Shown: positions 16,494 through 25,511 of the stretch, one piece after another
Position numbering within the stretch: position 1 is the stretch's first letter
Layout of the letters: each line of letters starts with the position of its first letter
DNA from: Mycolicibacterium mageritense
Lineage (GTDB): Bacteria > Actinomycetota > Actinomycetes > Mycobacteriales > Mycobacteriaceae
Assembly (NCBI RefSeq): GCF_010727475.1
Contig: NZ_AP022567.1
Coordinates: forward strand, 806,001 to 870,000
Reading direction: 5' to 3'
Length of the DNA stretch: 64,000 bases
The notes under the pieces: generated by a model
Database searches by the model: none
Seen by the model: the letters and a program-made list of their open reading frames with translations, nothing else
Told to the model about the DNA's origin: nothing
Made by a program: the position numbers and the translations under genes

Positions 16494-17638
16494 GTATCTG
16501 GAACACCCCCGAGCGCGAGTCGCTGCGGAAAACGGTGCGGGCCTTCGCCGAACGCGAGGTGCTGCCCAACGTCGCCGAGTGGGAGCGCACCGGCGAACTC
16601 CCCCGCGAACTGCACCGCAAGGCCGGCGAGGCCGGACTGCTCGGAGCCAACTTCCCCGAATCCGTCGGTGGCGGTGGCGGTGACGGCGCCGACGCGGTCA
16701 TCATCTGCGAGGAGATGCACTACGCGGGCGCGCCAGGCGGCGTGTTCGCGTCGCTCTTCACGTGCGGGATCGCCGTGCCGCACATGATCGCATCGGGCGA
16801 CGAGCGGCTGATCGAGACCTACGTCAAGCCCACGCTGCGCGGCGAGAAGATCGGCTCGCTGGCCATCACCGAACCCGGCGGCGGTTCGGACGTCGGGCAT
16901 CTGACGACCAAGGCCACCCGCGACGGCGATGACTACATCCTCAACGGCGCCAAGACCTACATCACGTCGGGCGTACGCGCCGACTACGTCGTGACCGCGG
17001 CGCGAACGGGAGGCCCCGGCGCGGCGGGCGTATCGCTGATCGTCGTGGACAAGGGCACACCCGGATTCGAGGTCAGCCGCAAGCTCGACAAGATGGGTTG
17101 GCGCTCAAGCGATACCGCCGAGCTGTCCTACACCGACGCGCGGGTGCCCGTCGCGAACCTGGTCGGCGCCGAGAACTCGGGCTTCTTCCAGATCGCCGCG
17201 GCGTTCGTCTCCGAACGTGTCGGCCTGGCCGCGCAGGCCTACGCCAGTGCGCAACGCTGCCTCGACCTGACCGTCGAGTGGTGCCGTAACCGCGAAACCT
17301 TCGGCAAGCCACTGATCTCCCGCCAGTCGGTGCAGAACACGCTCGCCGAGATGGCCCGGCGCATCGACGTCGCGCGGGTCTACACGCGCAACGTCGTCGA
17401 GCGCCAGCTCGCCGGCGAAGAAAATCTGATCACCGAGGTGTGCTTCGCCAAGAACACCGCGGTCGAGGCCGGTGAGTGGGTCGCCAACCAGGCCGTGCAG
17501 TTGTTCGGCGGCATGGGCTACATGGCCGAGTCCGAGGTCGAGCGGCAGTACCGCGACATGCGCATCCTCGGCATCGGCGGCGGCACCACCGAGATCCTGA
17601 CGTCGTTGGCCGCCAAGACATTGGGGTTCCAGTCATGA
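16490..17638 (+). CDS. fadE13: Acyl-CoA dehydrogenase FadE13
   Basis: A 382-aa FAD-dependent acyl-CoA dehydrogenase. The N-terminal helical domain, the middle beta domain with AITEPGGGSDVGHLTTKA and GAKTYITSG, and the C-terminal domain with RETFGKP, QLFGGMGYM and the RDMRILGIGGGTTEI flavin loop are all complete. It introduces the 2,3 double bond of an acyl-CoA in the cytoplasm and passes electrons to ETF. The start GTG overlaps the upstream TGA and the end overlaps accD2 (ATGA), so the genes are translationally coupled. The substrate is probably branched or terpenoid, inferred only from the neighbours. Confidence 0.92.
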   Translation: MSIWNTPERESLRKTVRAFAEREVLPNVAEWERTGELPRELHRKAGEAGLLGANFPESVGGGGGDGADAVIICEEMHYAGAPGGVFASLFTCGIAVPHMIASGDERLIETYVKPTLRGEKIGSLAITEPGGGSDVGHLTTKATRDGDDYILNGAKTYITSGVRADYVVTAARTGGPGAAGVSLIVVDKGTPGFEVSRKLDKMGWRSSDTAELSYTDARVPVANLVGAENSGFFQIAAAFVSERVGLAAQAYASAQRCLDLTVEWCRNRETFGKPLISRQSVQNTLAEMARRIDVARVYTRNVVERQLAGEENLITEVCFAKNTAVEAGEWVANQAVQLFGGMGYMAESEVERQYRDMRILGIGGGTTEILTSLAAKTLGFQS

Positions 17639-19230
17639 CCACGCTGAAGTCCACGATCGACCCTGGTTCTCCGGCGTTCGCCGAAGCCGCCGAGGCGATG
17701 ACCGCCAAGCTCGCCGAACTCGACGCCGAACACGCCAAGGCCATGGCCGGCGGCGGGCCCAAGTACGTCGACCGCCACCACGGCCGCGGCAAGCTCACCG
17801 CGCGCGAACGCGTCGAGCTGCTGGTCGATCCGGATTCGCCGTTCCTGGAGCTGAGCCCGCTGGCGGCCTGGGGCAGCGACTTCCAGGTCGGCGCGAGCAT
17901 CGTGACGGGCATCGGCACCATCGAAGGCGTCGAGTGCCTCATCGTCGCCAATGACCCGACGGTCAAGGGCGGCACCAGCAACCCGTGGACGCTAAAGAAG
18001 ATCCTGCGCGCCAACCAGATCGCGATGGAGAACCGGTTGCCGGTGGTCTCGCTGGTCGAATCGGGCGGCGCGGACCTGCCGACGCAGAAGGAGATCTTCA
18101 TCCCGGGCGGGCAGATGTTCCGGGATCTCACGCGGCTGTCGGCGGCCGGCATCCCGACCATCGCGCTGGTGTTCGGCAACTCCACGGCCGGCGGCGCGTA
18201 CGTGCCGGGCATGTCCGATCACGTCGTGATGATCAAGGAACGCTCGAAGGTGTTCCTGGCCGGCCCGCCGCTCGTGAAGATGGCCACTGGCGAGGAGTCC
18301 GACGACGAGTCCCTGGGTGGGGCCGAAATGCACTCCAGGACATCGGGTCTGGGTGACTATCTGGCCGCCGACGAACTCGACGCGATCCGCATCGGCCGGC
18401 GCATCGTGGCGCGGCTGAACTGGCGCAAGCAAGGCCCTACGCCCGCACCTGTCGTCGAACCGCTGTACGACGCCGAGGAACTCGTCGGCATCGTGCCAGC
18501 CGACCTGCGTATCCCGTTCGACCCGCGCGACGTGATCGCCCGAATCGTCGACGGCTCGGATTTCGACGAGTTCAAGCCGCTGTACGGGTCGTCGCTCGTG
18601 ACGGGCTGGGCCACGCTGTACGGCTACCCGGTCGGGATCCTCGCGAATGCCCGCGGTGTGCTGTTCAGTGAGGAGTCACAGAAGGCCACCCAGTTCATCC
18701 AGCTGGCCAACCGGGCCGATACGCCACTTCTGTTCCTGCACAACACCACCGGCTACATGGTGGGTAAGCAGTACGAAGAGGGCGGCATGATCAAACACGG
18801 CTCGATGATGATCAACGCGGTGTCCAACTCGAAGGTGCCGCACATCTCGCTGCTGATCGGCGCCTCCTACGGCGCGGGCCACTACGGCATGTGCGGCCGC
18901 GCGTACGATCCGCGCTTCCTGTTCGCCTGGCCGTCGGCCAAGTCGGCGGTGATGGGTGGCACGCAGCTGGCCGGTGTGCTCTCGATCGTGAGCCGCGCGG
19001 CTGCCGAGGCCCGCGGTCAGCAGGTCGACGAGGCCGCCGACGCCGCGCTGCGCGCCGCGGTGGAGGCCCAGATCGAAGCCGAGTCGCTGCCGATGTTCCT
19101 GTCCGGCCGGCTGTACGACGACGGTGTGATCGACCCCCGCGACACCCGAACGGTCGTGGGAATGTGCTTGTCCGCCATCGCCAATGGCCCGATCGAGGGG
19201 ACGTCGAACTTCGGCGTCTTCCGGATGTGA
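17635..19230 (+). CDS. accD2: Acyl-CoA carboxylase beta subunit AccD2 (carboxyltransferase)
   Basis: A 531-aa carboxyltransferase. It has the family start (ARERVELLVDPDSPFLELS), LPVVSLVESGGADLPTQ, the first oxyanion region GNSTAGGAYVPGMSD and the second GASYGAGHYGMCGRAYDPRFLFAWP. The length and motifs fit methylcrotonyl- or geranyl-CoA carboxylase beta subunits rather than acetyl/propionyl types. It transfers carboxyl from carboxybiotin on AccA2 to the acyl-CoA. It overlaps fadE13 by 4 bp; a 91-nt gap with a hairpin separates it from accA2. Confidence 0.93.
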   Translation: MTTLKSTIDPGSPAFAEAAEAMTAKLAELDAEHAKAMAGGGPKYVDRHHGRGKLTARERVELLVDPDSPFLELSPLAAWGSDFQVGASIVTGIGTIEGVECLIVANDPTVKGGTSNPWTLKKILRANQIAMENRLPVVSLVESGGADLPTQKEIFIPGGQMFRDLTRLSAAGIPTIALVFGNSTAGGAYVPGMSDHVVMIKERSKVFLAGPPLVKMATGEESDDESLGGAEMHSRTSGLGDYLAADELDAIRIGRRIVARLNWRKQGPTPAPVVEPLYDAEELVGIVPADLRIPFDPRDVIARIVDGSDFDEFKPLYGSSLVTGWATLYGYPVGILANARGVLFSEESQKATQFIQLANRADTPLLFLHNTTGYMVGKQYEEGGMIKHGSMMINAVSNSKVPHISLLIGASYGAGHYGMCGRAYDPRFLFAWPSAKSAVMGGTQLAGVLSIVSRAAAEARGQQVDEAADAALRAAVEAQIEAESLPMFLSGRLYDDGVIDPRDTRTVVGMCLSAIANGPIEGTSNFGVFRM

Positions 19231-19247
19231 GAGGCGCGCCCGTGTTC

Positions 19248-19318
19248 CCGCCGACACTACGCATTCTGCTGACATTCGGGCCGGATCCCGCCACAACCCG
19301 TAGTTTCGGCGGAGGAGG
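19248..19318 (+). promoter_or_regulatory. Intercistronic hairpin ending at the accA2 ribosome-binding site
   Basis: Arms CCGCCGACACTACG (19248-19261) and CGTAGTTTCGGCGG (19299-19312) are complementary at 13 of 14 positions. Inside the 37-nt loop, CGGG (19277-19280) and CCCG (19287-19290) can form a second stem. The 3' arm ends on the first GG of the accA2 Shine-Dalgarno GGAGGAGG (19311-19318). It is the only real gap in an otherwise overlapping operon, so translational control or mRNA processing is plausible. Confidence 0.5.
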
Positions 19319-19321
19319 AAA

Positions 19322-21259
19322 ATGATCACCAGAGTTCTGGTCGCCAACCGCGGCGAGATCGCCCGCCGCGTGTTCGAAACCTGCCGCCGCCTGGGCATCG
19401 GCACGGTCGCGGTGTACACCGAGCCCGACGCCGGTGCACCGCACGTCGCCGAGGCCGACGCCCGCGTGCGCCTGGAGGGCACCAACGGCTACCTCGACTC
19501 CGCGCAGATCATCGCAGCGGCCCAGGCATCCGGCGCCGACGCGATCCATCCCGGTTACGGATTCCTCTCCGAGAACCCCGATTTCGCGGCCGCCGTGATC
19601 GACGCGGGCCTGACCTGGATCGGGCCGCCCGTCGCGGCAGTGCAGGCCATGGGCTCCAAGATCGAGGCCAAGAAGATGATGTCCGCGGCCGGTGTGCCGG
19701 TGCTCGACGAGCTGTCGCCGGACAGCGTGACAGCCGAGCAGCTGCCGGTGCTGGTCAAGGCGTCGGCAGGCGGCGGTGGCCGCGGTATGCGGGTCGTGCG
19801 TGAACTCGACGCGCTGGCAGGCGAAGTCGCAGCCGCCCAGCGGGAGGCGCAGTCCGCGTTCGGCGATCCGACCGTGTTTTGCGAGCGCTATCTGGCCGCG
19901 GGCCATCACGTCGAGGTGCAGGTGCTCGCCGACGAGCACGGCACGGTGTGGGCGGTCGGCGAACGCGAATGCTCGATCCAGCGGCGGCACCAGAAGATCA
20001 TCGAAGAGGCGCCGTCGCCGCTCGTCGAGCGCACACCGGGCATGCGCGCCAAGCTGTTCGACGCCGCCCGGCTGGCCGCCGAGGCCATCGGGTACACCGG
20101 TGCAGGCACGGTCGAGTTCATGGCGGACGACGACGGGGACTTCTTCTTCCTCGAGATGAACACGCGACTGCAGGTCGAGCATCCGGTGACCGAGGCCACG
20201 ACGGGCCTTGACCTGGTCGAGCTGCAGATTCACGTCGCCGACGGCGGCCGGCTCGACGCCGAACCGCCGGCTTCGCGCGGGTCGGCCATCGAGGCGCGGC
20301 TCTACGCCGAGGATCCCGCCAAGGGCTGGCAGCCGCAGGCGGGCACCGTGCACCGGTTCGACGTGCCGGGGCAGGTGCGGGTCGACACCGGTATCGAGGA
20401 CGGCTCGGTGGTGTCGATCTTCTACGACCCCATGCTCGCCAAGGTCATCTCTTCCGCACCGACGCGCAGGCAGGCCGCCACGGTGCTCGCCGACGCGCTG
20501 GCGCGCACCAAGATTCACGGGGTGCGCACCAACCGCGATCTGCTGGTGAACGTGCTGCGGCACCCCGCGTTCCTCGACGGGGCTACCGACACCGCGTTCT
20601 TCGACACGCACGGTCTCGATGTCCTGGCCGCGCCGTTGACCGACGCCGACGCCGTCACGCTTTCGGCGATCGCCGCGGCCCTCGCAGACGCCGCGCACAA
20701 CCGCGGCACCGCACGGGTTTTCGCGGCCGCTCCCAGCGGCTGGCGCAACATCGCGTCGGGTTACCAGACCAAGTCCTACCGCACTGCGGCCGGTGACGAC
20801 ATCGCGGTGCGTTACCGGTTCACCCGCACGGGCCTGGATCTGCCCGACACCGACGGGGTTTCCCTGGTCTCGGCGGCGCCCACAAGCGCGGTGCTCGCCG
20901 TCAACGGTGTCGAGCGTGCATTCGACGTGGCGCGCTACGGCGACCAGGTGTTCGTCGACTCCCCGCTGGGCCCCGCGCAGTTCACCGCGCTGCCCCGCTT
21001 CCCCGACCCGAACGACGCCGTCGCGCACGGGTCGCTGCTGGCGCCGATGCCCGGCTCGGTGGTGCGTGTGGGCGCCGCCGTCGGTGACACCGTCACGGCC
21101 GGTCAGCCGTTGATCTGGCTGGAAGCCATGAAGATGGAGCACACCATCGCCGCACCGGAGGACGGGGTGCTGGCCGAGCTCAATGTCACCGCAGGCCAAC
21201 AGGTCGAGGTCGGCGCCGTACTTGCCCGGGTCGAATCCCAAGAAGGAGAACAGCAGTGA
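19322..21259 (+). CDS. accA2: Acyl-CoA carboxylase alpha subunit AccA2 (biotin carboxylase + BCCP)
   Basis: A 645-aa two-function protein. The N-terminal biotin carboxylase (VLVANRGEIARRVFETCRRLG, ATP-grasp glycine loop KASAGGGGRGMRVV, catalytic FLEMNTRLQVEHPVTE) spans about 1-445. A linker follows, then the C-terminal biotin carrier domain with WLEAMKMEHTI, whose Lys is biotinylated. It charges biotin with bicarbonate for AccD2. ATG 19322 follows a strong GGAGGAGGAAA site. The end overlaps fadE12 (GTGA). Confidence 0.95.
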   Translation: MITRVLVANRGEIARRVFETCRRLGIGTVAVYTEPDAGAPHVAEADARVRLEGTNGYLDSAQIIAAAQASGADAIHPGYGFLSENPDFAAAVIDAGLTWIGPPVAAVQAMGSKIEAKKMMSAAGVPVLDELSPDSVTAEQLPVLVKASAGGGGRGMRVVRELDALAGEVAAAQREAQSAFGDPTVFCERYLAAGHHVEVQVLADEHGTVWAVGERECSIQRRHQKIIEEAPSPLVERTPGMRAKLFDAARLAAEAIGYTGAGTVEFMADDDGDFFFLEMNTRLQVEHPVTEATTGLDLVELQIHVADGGRLDAEPPASRGSAIEARLYAEDPAKGWQPQAGTVHRFDVPGQVRVDTGIEDGSVVSIFYDPMLAKVISSAPTRRQAATVLADALARTKIHGVRTNRDLLVNVLRHPAFLDGATDTAFFDTHGLDVLAAPLTDADAVTLSAIAAALADAAHNRGTARVFAAAPSGWRNIASGYQTKSYRTAAGDDIAVRYRFTRTGLDLPDTDGVSLVSAAPTSAVLAVNGVERAFDVARYGDQVFVDSPLGPAQFTALPRFPDPNDAVAHGSLLAPMPGSVVRVGAAVGDTVTAGQPLIWLEAMKMEHTIAAPEDGVLAELNVTAGQQVEVGAVLARVESQEGEQQ

Positions 21260-22413
21260 GCTTCATCGAAACCGAGGAACAGCAGGCCCTGCGTCAGGCG
21301 GTCGCCGCGATGGCCGCCAACTACGGCCAGGACTACTACCTGGAGAAGGCCCGCGCCGGCGAGCACACCACCGAATTGTGGAACGAGGCAGGCAAACTCG
21401 GCTTCATCGGGGTGAACCTGCCCGAGCAGTACGGCGGCGGCGGCGCGGGCATGTACGAGCTGAGCCTGGTCATGGAGGAGATGTCGGCGGCCGGGTCGGC
21501 CCTGCTGATGATGGTGGTCTCCCCCGCGATCAACGGCACCATCATCTCGAAGTTCGGCACCGAAGAGCAGAAGAAGCGCTGGATCCCTGGCATCGCCGAC
21601 GGCTCTATCACCATGGCCTTCGCCATCACCGAGCCCGACGCGGGCTCCAACTCGCACCGCATCACCACCACGGCCCGCCGAGACGGCAGCGACTGGATCC
21701 TCAAGGGCCAGAAGACCTTTATCTCGGGCATCGACCAGGCCCAGGCCGTGCTCGTGGTCGGCCGAACCGAGGATCACAAGACCGGCAACCTCAAGCCCGC
21801 GTTGTTCGTCGTGCCCACCGACACTCCGGGGCTGAACTGGACCAAGATCGACATGGAGATCGTCAGCCCGGAGAGCCAGTTCCAGGTGTTCCTGGACGAC
21901 GTGCGGTTGCCCTCCGATGCCTTGGTCGGTTCCGAGGACGCCGCGATCGCGCAGCTGTTCGCCGGGCTGAACCCCGAGCGGATCATGGGCGCGGCCAGCG
22001 CTGTCGGCATGGGCCGGTTCGCGATCAACAAGGCCGTCGAGTACGTCAAGACCCGCCAGGTCTGGAAAGTGCCGATCGGCTCGCACCAGGGGCTGGCACA
22101 TCCGTTGGCGCAGAACCACATCGAGATCGAACTCGCCAAGTTGATGATGCAGAAGGCCGCCACACTCTACGACGCGGGCAACGACGTGGGCGCGGCCGAG
22201 GCCGCCAACATGGCCAAGTACGCCGCGGGCGAGGCATCCGTGCGGGCCGTCGATCAGGCCGTGCAGTCGCTCGGTGGCAACGGCCTGACCAAGGAGTACG
22301 GCATCGCGGCCGCGGTCAACGCGTCGAAGCTGGCCCGCATCGCGCCGGTGAGCCGTGAGATGATCCTGAACTTCGTCGCGCAGACGTCGCTCGGCCTGCC
22401 CCGGTCCTACTGA
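21256..22413 (+). CDS. fadE12: Acyl-CoA dehydrogenase FadE12
   Basis: A 385-aa acyl-CoA dehydrogenase: helical N-domain (LGFIGVNLPEQYGGGGAGM), beta domain (FAITEPDAGSNSHRITTTA, LKGQKTFISGI), C-domain with QSLGGNGLTKEYG. It differs from fadE13 and so probably acts on a different chain length or branching pattern in the same route. The equivalent in terpene or leucine operons is the citronellyl- or isovaleryl-CoA dehydrogenase. The GTG start overlaps the accA2 stop; the stop overlaps the echA7 ATG by one base. Confidence 0.92.
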   Translation: MSFIETEEQQALRQAVAAMAANYGQDYYLEKARAGEHTTELWNEAGKLGFIGVNLPEQYGGGGAGMYELSLVMEEMSAAGSALLMMVVSPAINGTIISKFGTEEQKKRWIPGIADGSITMAFAITEPDAGSNSHRITTTARRDGSDWILKGQKTFISGIDQAQAVLVVGRTEDHKTGNLKPALFVVPTDTPGLNWTKIDMEIVSPESQFQVFLDDVRLPSDALVGSEDAAIAQLFAGLNPERIMGAASAVGMGRFAINKAVEYVKTRQVWKVPIGSHQGLAHPLAQNHIEIELAKLMMQKAATLYDAGNDVGAAEAANMAKYAAGEASVRAVDQAVQSLGGNGLTKEYGIAAAVNASKLARIAPVSREMILNFVAQTSLGLPRSY

Positions 22414-23180
22414 TGGCTGAACTCGTCCAATACGCAGTTGACGGCGCCGTTGCGCGCTTGACGCTCGACTCGCCGCACAACCGCAACGCACTGTCCACGG
22501 CCCTGGTCGGCCAGCTCCACCAGGGGCTGGCCGATGCCGCCGCCGATCCACGCGTCCGCGTCGTTGTGCTCGGCCACACCGGCGGAACATTCTGCGCCGG
22601 TGCGGATCTGAGCGAGGCCGCCGGACAGGATCCGGGTGACATCGCAGTCGACCGGGCCCGCGAGATGACCAAGACGCTGCGGCTGATCCTTGAGTTGCCG
22701 GTTCCCGTCATCGGCGCGATCGACGGTCACGTGCGCGCAGGCGGCATGGGTCTGGTGGGTGCGTGCGATCTCGTCGTCGCCGGGAACAACAGCACGTTCG
22801 CGCTGACCGAGGCCCGCATCGGCGTTGCACCGTCCATCATCTCGCTGACACTGCTGCCCAAGATGACCGCACGCTCGGCCGGCCGCTACTTCGTCACCGG
22901 CGAGAAGTTCGGCGCCGCGGAAGCGGCTGACATCGGGTTGATCACGCTCGCGTCCGACGATGTCCCGGCGACTGTCGCTGCGCTGACAGCGGAGATCGCC
23001 AAGGGTTCACCGCAGGGCCTTGCGGCGTCGAAAGCGTTGACCACCGCAGCGATCCTGCGCGACTTCGACGCGCTGGCCGAGGATCTCACCCGGCAGTCGG
23101 CCGAGCTCTTCGTCTCCGACGAGGCACGCGAAGGCATGATGGCGTTCCTGCAGAAGCGCCCGCCGAGCTGGGTGGGTTAA
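22413..23180 (+). CDS. echA7: Enoyl-CoA hydratase/isomerase EchA7
   Basis: A 255-aa crotonase-fold protein with oxyanion-hole segments GGTFCAGADLSEA and DGHVRAGGMGLVGACDLVVAG and the family helix VAPSIISLTLLPKM. In Liu/Atu-type pathways the matching enzyme hydrates the glutaconyl-CoA formed by the carboxylase. It is the last gene of the coupled operon (TGATG junction with fadE12). The 3' end overlaps the convergent DUF4304 gene by four bases. Confidence 0.9.
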   Translation: MAELVQYAVDGAVARLTLDSPHNRNALSTALVGQLHQGLADAAADPRVRVVVLGHTGGTFCAGADLSEAAGQDPGDIAVDRAREMTKTLRLILELPVPVIGAIDGHVRAGGMGLVGACDLVVAGNNSTFALTEARIGVAPSIISLTLLPKMTARSAGRYFVTGEKFGAAEAADIGLITLASDDVPATVAALTAEIAKGSPQGLAASKALTTAAILRDFDALAEDLTRQSAELFVSDEAREGMMAFLQKRPPSWVG

Positions 23181-23821
23181 TCCGGCACGACCGCGTCGAG
23201 CACTCCCCGCTCGACGAGCGTCTCGGACCGGGATCCGGTTGCCTCGGTGAGCTGGCTGTTGAAGATCTCCCATCGGGGCTGGTGACCGAACTGCTCCCGA
23301 AGCGCCGAGATGTACTCGGTGAGCGCATCGATGTCATCGGTGGCGGCCAGGTACGCACACGTGTGCTCCATGGCGGCCAGCTTGTTGTTGGCAATTGCCC
23401 AGCGCACCAATTCGTCAGTGGTGGTGATCTTTTCGGTGACCATCAACACCTGGTCGAGCCCTTCGCAGAGCCGCTCCGCGAACGCCGTCATGTCCGTCGT
23501 ATCGTCGAACGCCAGCTCGTGCGGCAGATTCTCCACCACGCCCTCCCAGCGCCGGCTCAGCAGGCACAACGGGCGTTCGCACACCGCGTCGACGTCGGCC
23601 GAGCCGACTCCGATGTTGACGAAGAACCCATGCCACGGAGTGACCCCGTTCCACCGGTTGCCTTGAAAATCGATCACGTCGTACAGCGGGCCGCGCTGCC
23701 TGCGGAAGGCCCGGCCCGACCGGGTGAACCCGCGCGCCTTCAGGAACGGACGCACGCCCTCTGACAGCAACACTTCGAATCGACGCCTGAAAGACGCCCC
23801 CCGCGCCTCCGATTCGACCAA
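23177..23821 (-). CDS. DUF4304-domain protein
   Basis: About 214 aa, cytoplasmic. The N-terminal part (FEVLLSEGVRPFLKARGFTRSGRAFRRQRG...DVIDFQGNRW...FFVNIGV) matches the DUF4304 pattern; the rest is helical and includes a stretch with WAIANNKLAAMEHTCAYLAA. TTG 23821 is taken as start because a G-rich Shine-Dalgarno lies just before it and the domain begins soon after; an ATG at 23926 would add 35 low-complexity residues. No function is known for the family. It converges with echA7. Confidence 0.65.
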   Translation of the reverse strand: MVESEARGASFRRRFEVLLSEGVRPFLKARGFTRSGRAFRRQRGPLYDVIDFQGNRWNGVTPWHGFFVNIGVGSADVDAVCERPLCLLSRRWEGVVENLPHELAFDDTTDMTAFAERLCEGLDQVLMVTEKITTTDELVRWAIANNKLAAMEHTCAYLAATDDIDALTEYISALREQFGHQPRWEIFNSQLTEATGSRSETLVERGVLDAVVPD

Positions 23822-23976
23822 TCCCCACCCCCTCGATGGAATCGCCGGCAAATGAATCCTAAGCACGCCGCCGAGGCGCTGACAGCGGCAATCTGGAGGC
23901 CGAGCCCCGGATGTGTCCTGTTCCATGTTCTGCCGATCGTCTGTCTAGTAGAGATACGACGAGGAGGCTTGAAGGC

Positions 23977-24318
23977 ATGAAGTACGTGTTGTTGTTCGTC
24001 GAGACCGAGCAGTTCGCCAACGAGCTCGCGGGCTTGGATCCGGCCGAGCGGGAGCGGGCATACGAACGCGTCAACGAATGGTTCGCGACGCACGCGGACA
24101 AGTTGCGCGGCGGCAGCAAGCTGCAGTCCCCCGAAACCGCGACGACCGTGCGCCTCGACCAGGGCGAGCCGGTCATCGTCGACGGGCCGTTTGTCGAAGG
24201 CAAGGAGGTCATCAGCGGGTACGCCGAGATCGAGGTCGCCGATCTCGACGAGGCGCTGCAGATGGTCAAGACGTGGCCGGCCTGCCCGATCGTCGAGATC
24301 CGCCCGCTGCTGCCGTGA
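23977..24318 (+). CDS. YCII/DGPF-domain protein, partner of the ECF sigma factor
   Basis: A 113-aa ferredoxin-like-fold protein with the signature EPVIVDGPFVEGKEVISGYAEIEVADLDEALQ and the ending WPACPIVEIRPLL. DGPF proteins are the conserved genomic partners of ECF42 sigma factors and probably act with them, though the mechanism is unknown. GAGGAGG lies upstream of ATG 23977. TGATG joins it to the sigma gene. Confidence 0.9.
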   Translation: MKYVLLFVETEQFANELAGLDPAERERAYERVNEWFATHADKLRGGSKLQSPETATTVRLDQGEPVIVDGPFVEGKEVISGYAEIEVADLDEALQMVKTWPACPIVEIRPLLP

Positions 24319-25508
24319 TGCAGGCGTCGCACGCCGAGCTGTCGCGCGTCGTACGCGAACACGCGGGCCGGCTCGCCGCCTCGCTGATCCACCTGACCGG
24401 CGACTTCGCGGCCGCGGAGGATCTGGTGCAGGACGCGGTGTTGGCTGCGCTGCGGCACTGGCCGCACGAGGGCATCCCGCAACGTCCGGACGCCTGGCTG
24501 TTCACGGTCGCGCGGCGCCGCGGTCTCGATGCGCTGCGCCGCGAGAACAACTACGCAGGCAAACTGGCCCTGCTCGAAGCGCCGGTCCAGCCTGAGCCCG
24601 ACGAGCGGCTGCAACTGATCTTCACGTGTTGCCATCCCGCGCTGACGCGGGAGGCGCAGATCGCGCTCACCTTGCGGGTCGTGTGCGGTTTGACCACCGC
24701 GCAGATCGCGCGCGCGTTCTTGGTGCAGGAGTCGACGATCGCACGACGGATCTCCCGCGCCAAACGCAAGATCACCGACGCCGGGATCCCCTACCGCGTC
24801 CCGGCCGACGACGAACTCGGTGCGCGCCTGACCGAGGTGCTGACGGTGATCTATCTGCTGCTCAACGAGGGCTACCTCGCCACCGCGGAGCGAGCCCAGT
24901 CGCGCGATCTGGTCGATGACGCCGAGTGGCTGGCCTCGCTGCTGCACACCCTGATGCCGACCGAACCCGAGGTGGCCGGGCTGCTGGCCCTCATCCGGCT
25001 GCATCGCGCGCGTGGCGCGGCCCGCTTCGATCACGACGGCGGATTGGTGTTGCTGCGGGACCAGGACCGGTCCTTGTGGGACGGTGCGGCGATCGCGGAC
25101 GCGACCCGACTGCTGGTCCGCGCCGCGAAATACCAACGCCCCGGCCCGTACCAATTGCAGGCGGCGATCGTCGCCTGCCACGCCGAGGCCGAGTCGTGGG
25201 AGACCACCGACTGGGAGCAGATCGTGTTGCTCTACGACATGCTGCTGCACCTACAGCCGTCGCCCGTCACCCGTCTGCACCGCGCGATCGCGCTGCGCTA
25301 CACCGCAGGCCCGCAAACGGCGCTGCGCGAGCTCGACGACCTCACCGAGTCGCTCGACCGCTATCACCTCTACCACGCGGCACGCGCGGACCTCGAGCGT
25401 GAACTGGGCCGTCCCGACCAGGCCCGGGCCGCCGATCAACGTGCCCTCGAACTCACGGCCAATCCGGCCGAGCAAGCCCTACTGCAACAACGAATCCTGT
25501 GGAGCTGA
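24318..25508 (+). CDS. ECF42-type RNA polymerase sigma factor with C-terminal TPR-like domain
   Basis: A 396-aa sigma factor. Region 2 (GDFAAAEDLVQDAVLAAL...RPDAWLFTVARRRGLDALRR) and region 4 (GLTTAQIARAFLVQESTIARRISRAKRKI) are followed by a long helical extension (DUF6596/TPR-like, from about residue 180: LTVIYLLLNEGYLA ... VTRLHRAIAL ... YHLYHAARADLERELGRPDQAR). No anti-sigma gene is nearby; regulation in ECF42 is thought to lie in the C-terminal domain and DGPF partner. Downstream AhpD-like genes are candidate targets, hinting at oxidative or redox stress. Confidence 0.93.
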   Translation: MQASHAELSRVVREHAGRLAASLIHLTGDFAAAEDLVQDAVLAALRHWPHEGIPQRPDAWLFTVARRRGLDALRRENNYAGKLALLEAPVQPEPDERLQLIFTCCHPALTREAQIALTLRVVCGLTTAQIARAFLVQESTIARRISRAKRKITDAGIPYRVPADDELGARLTEVLTVIYLLLNEGYLATAERAQSRDLVDDAEWLASLLHTLMPTEPEVAGLLALIRLHRARGAARFDHDGGLVLLRDQDRSLWDGAAIADATRLLVRAAKYQRPGPYQLQAAIVACHAEAESWETTDWEQIVLLYDMLLHLQPSPVTRLHRAIALRYTAGPQTALRELDDLTESLDRYHLYHAARADLERELGRPDQARAADQRALELTANPAEQALLQQRILWS

Positions 25509-25511
25509 ACC

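Noticed and set aside
18812..21241. 809-aa minus-strand frame opposite accD2/accA2
   Set aside because: Antisense shadow of two well-recognised genes.
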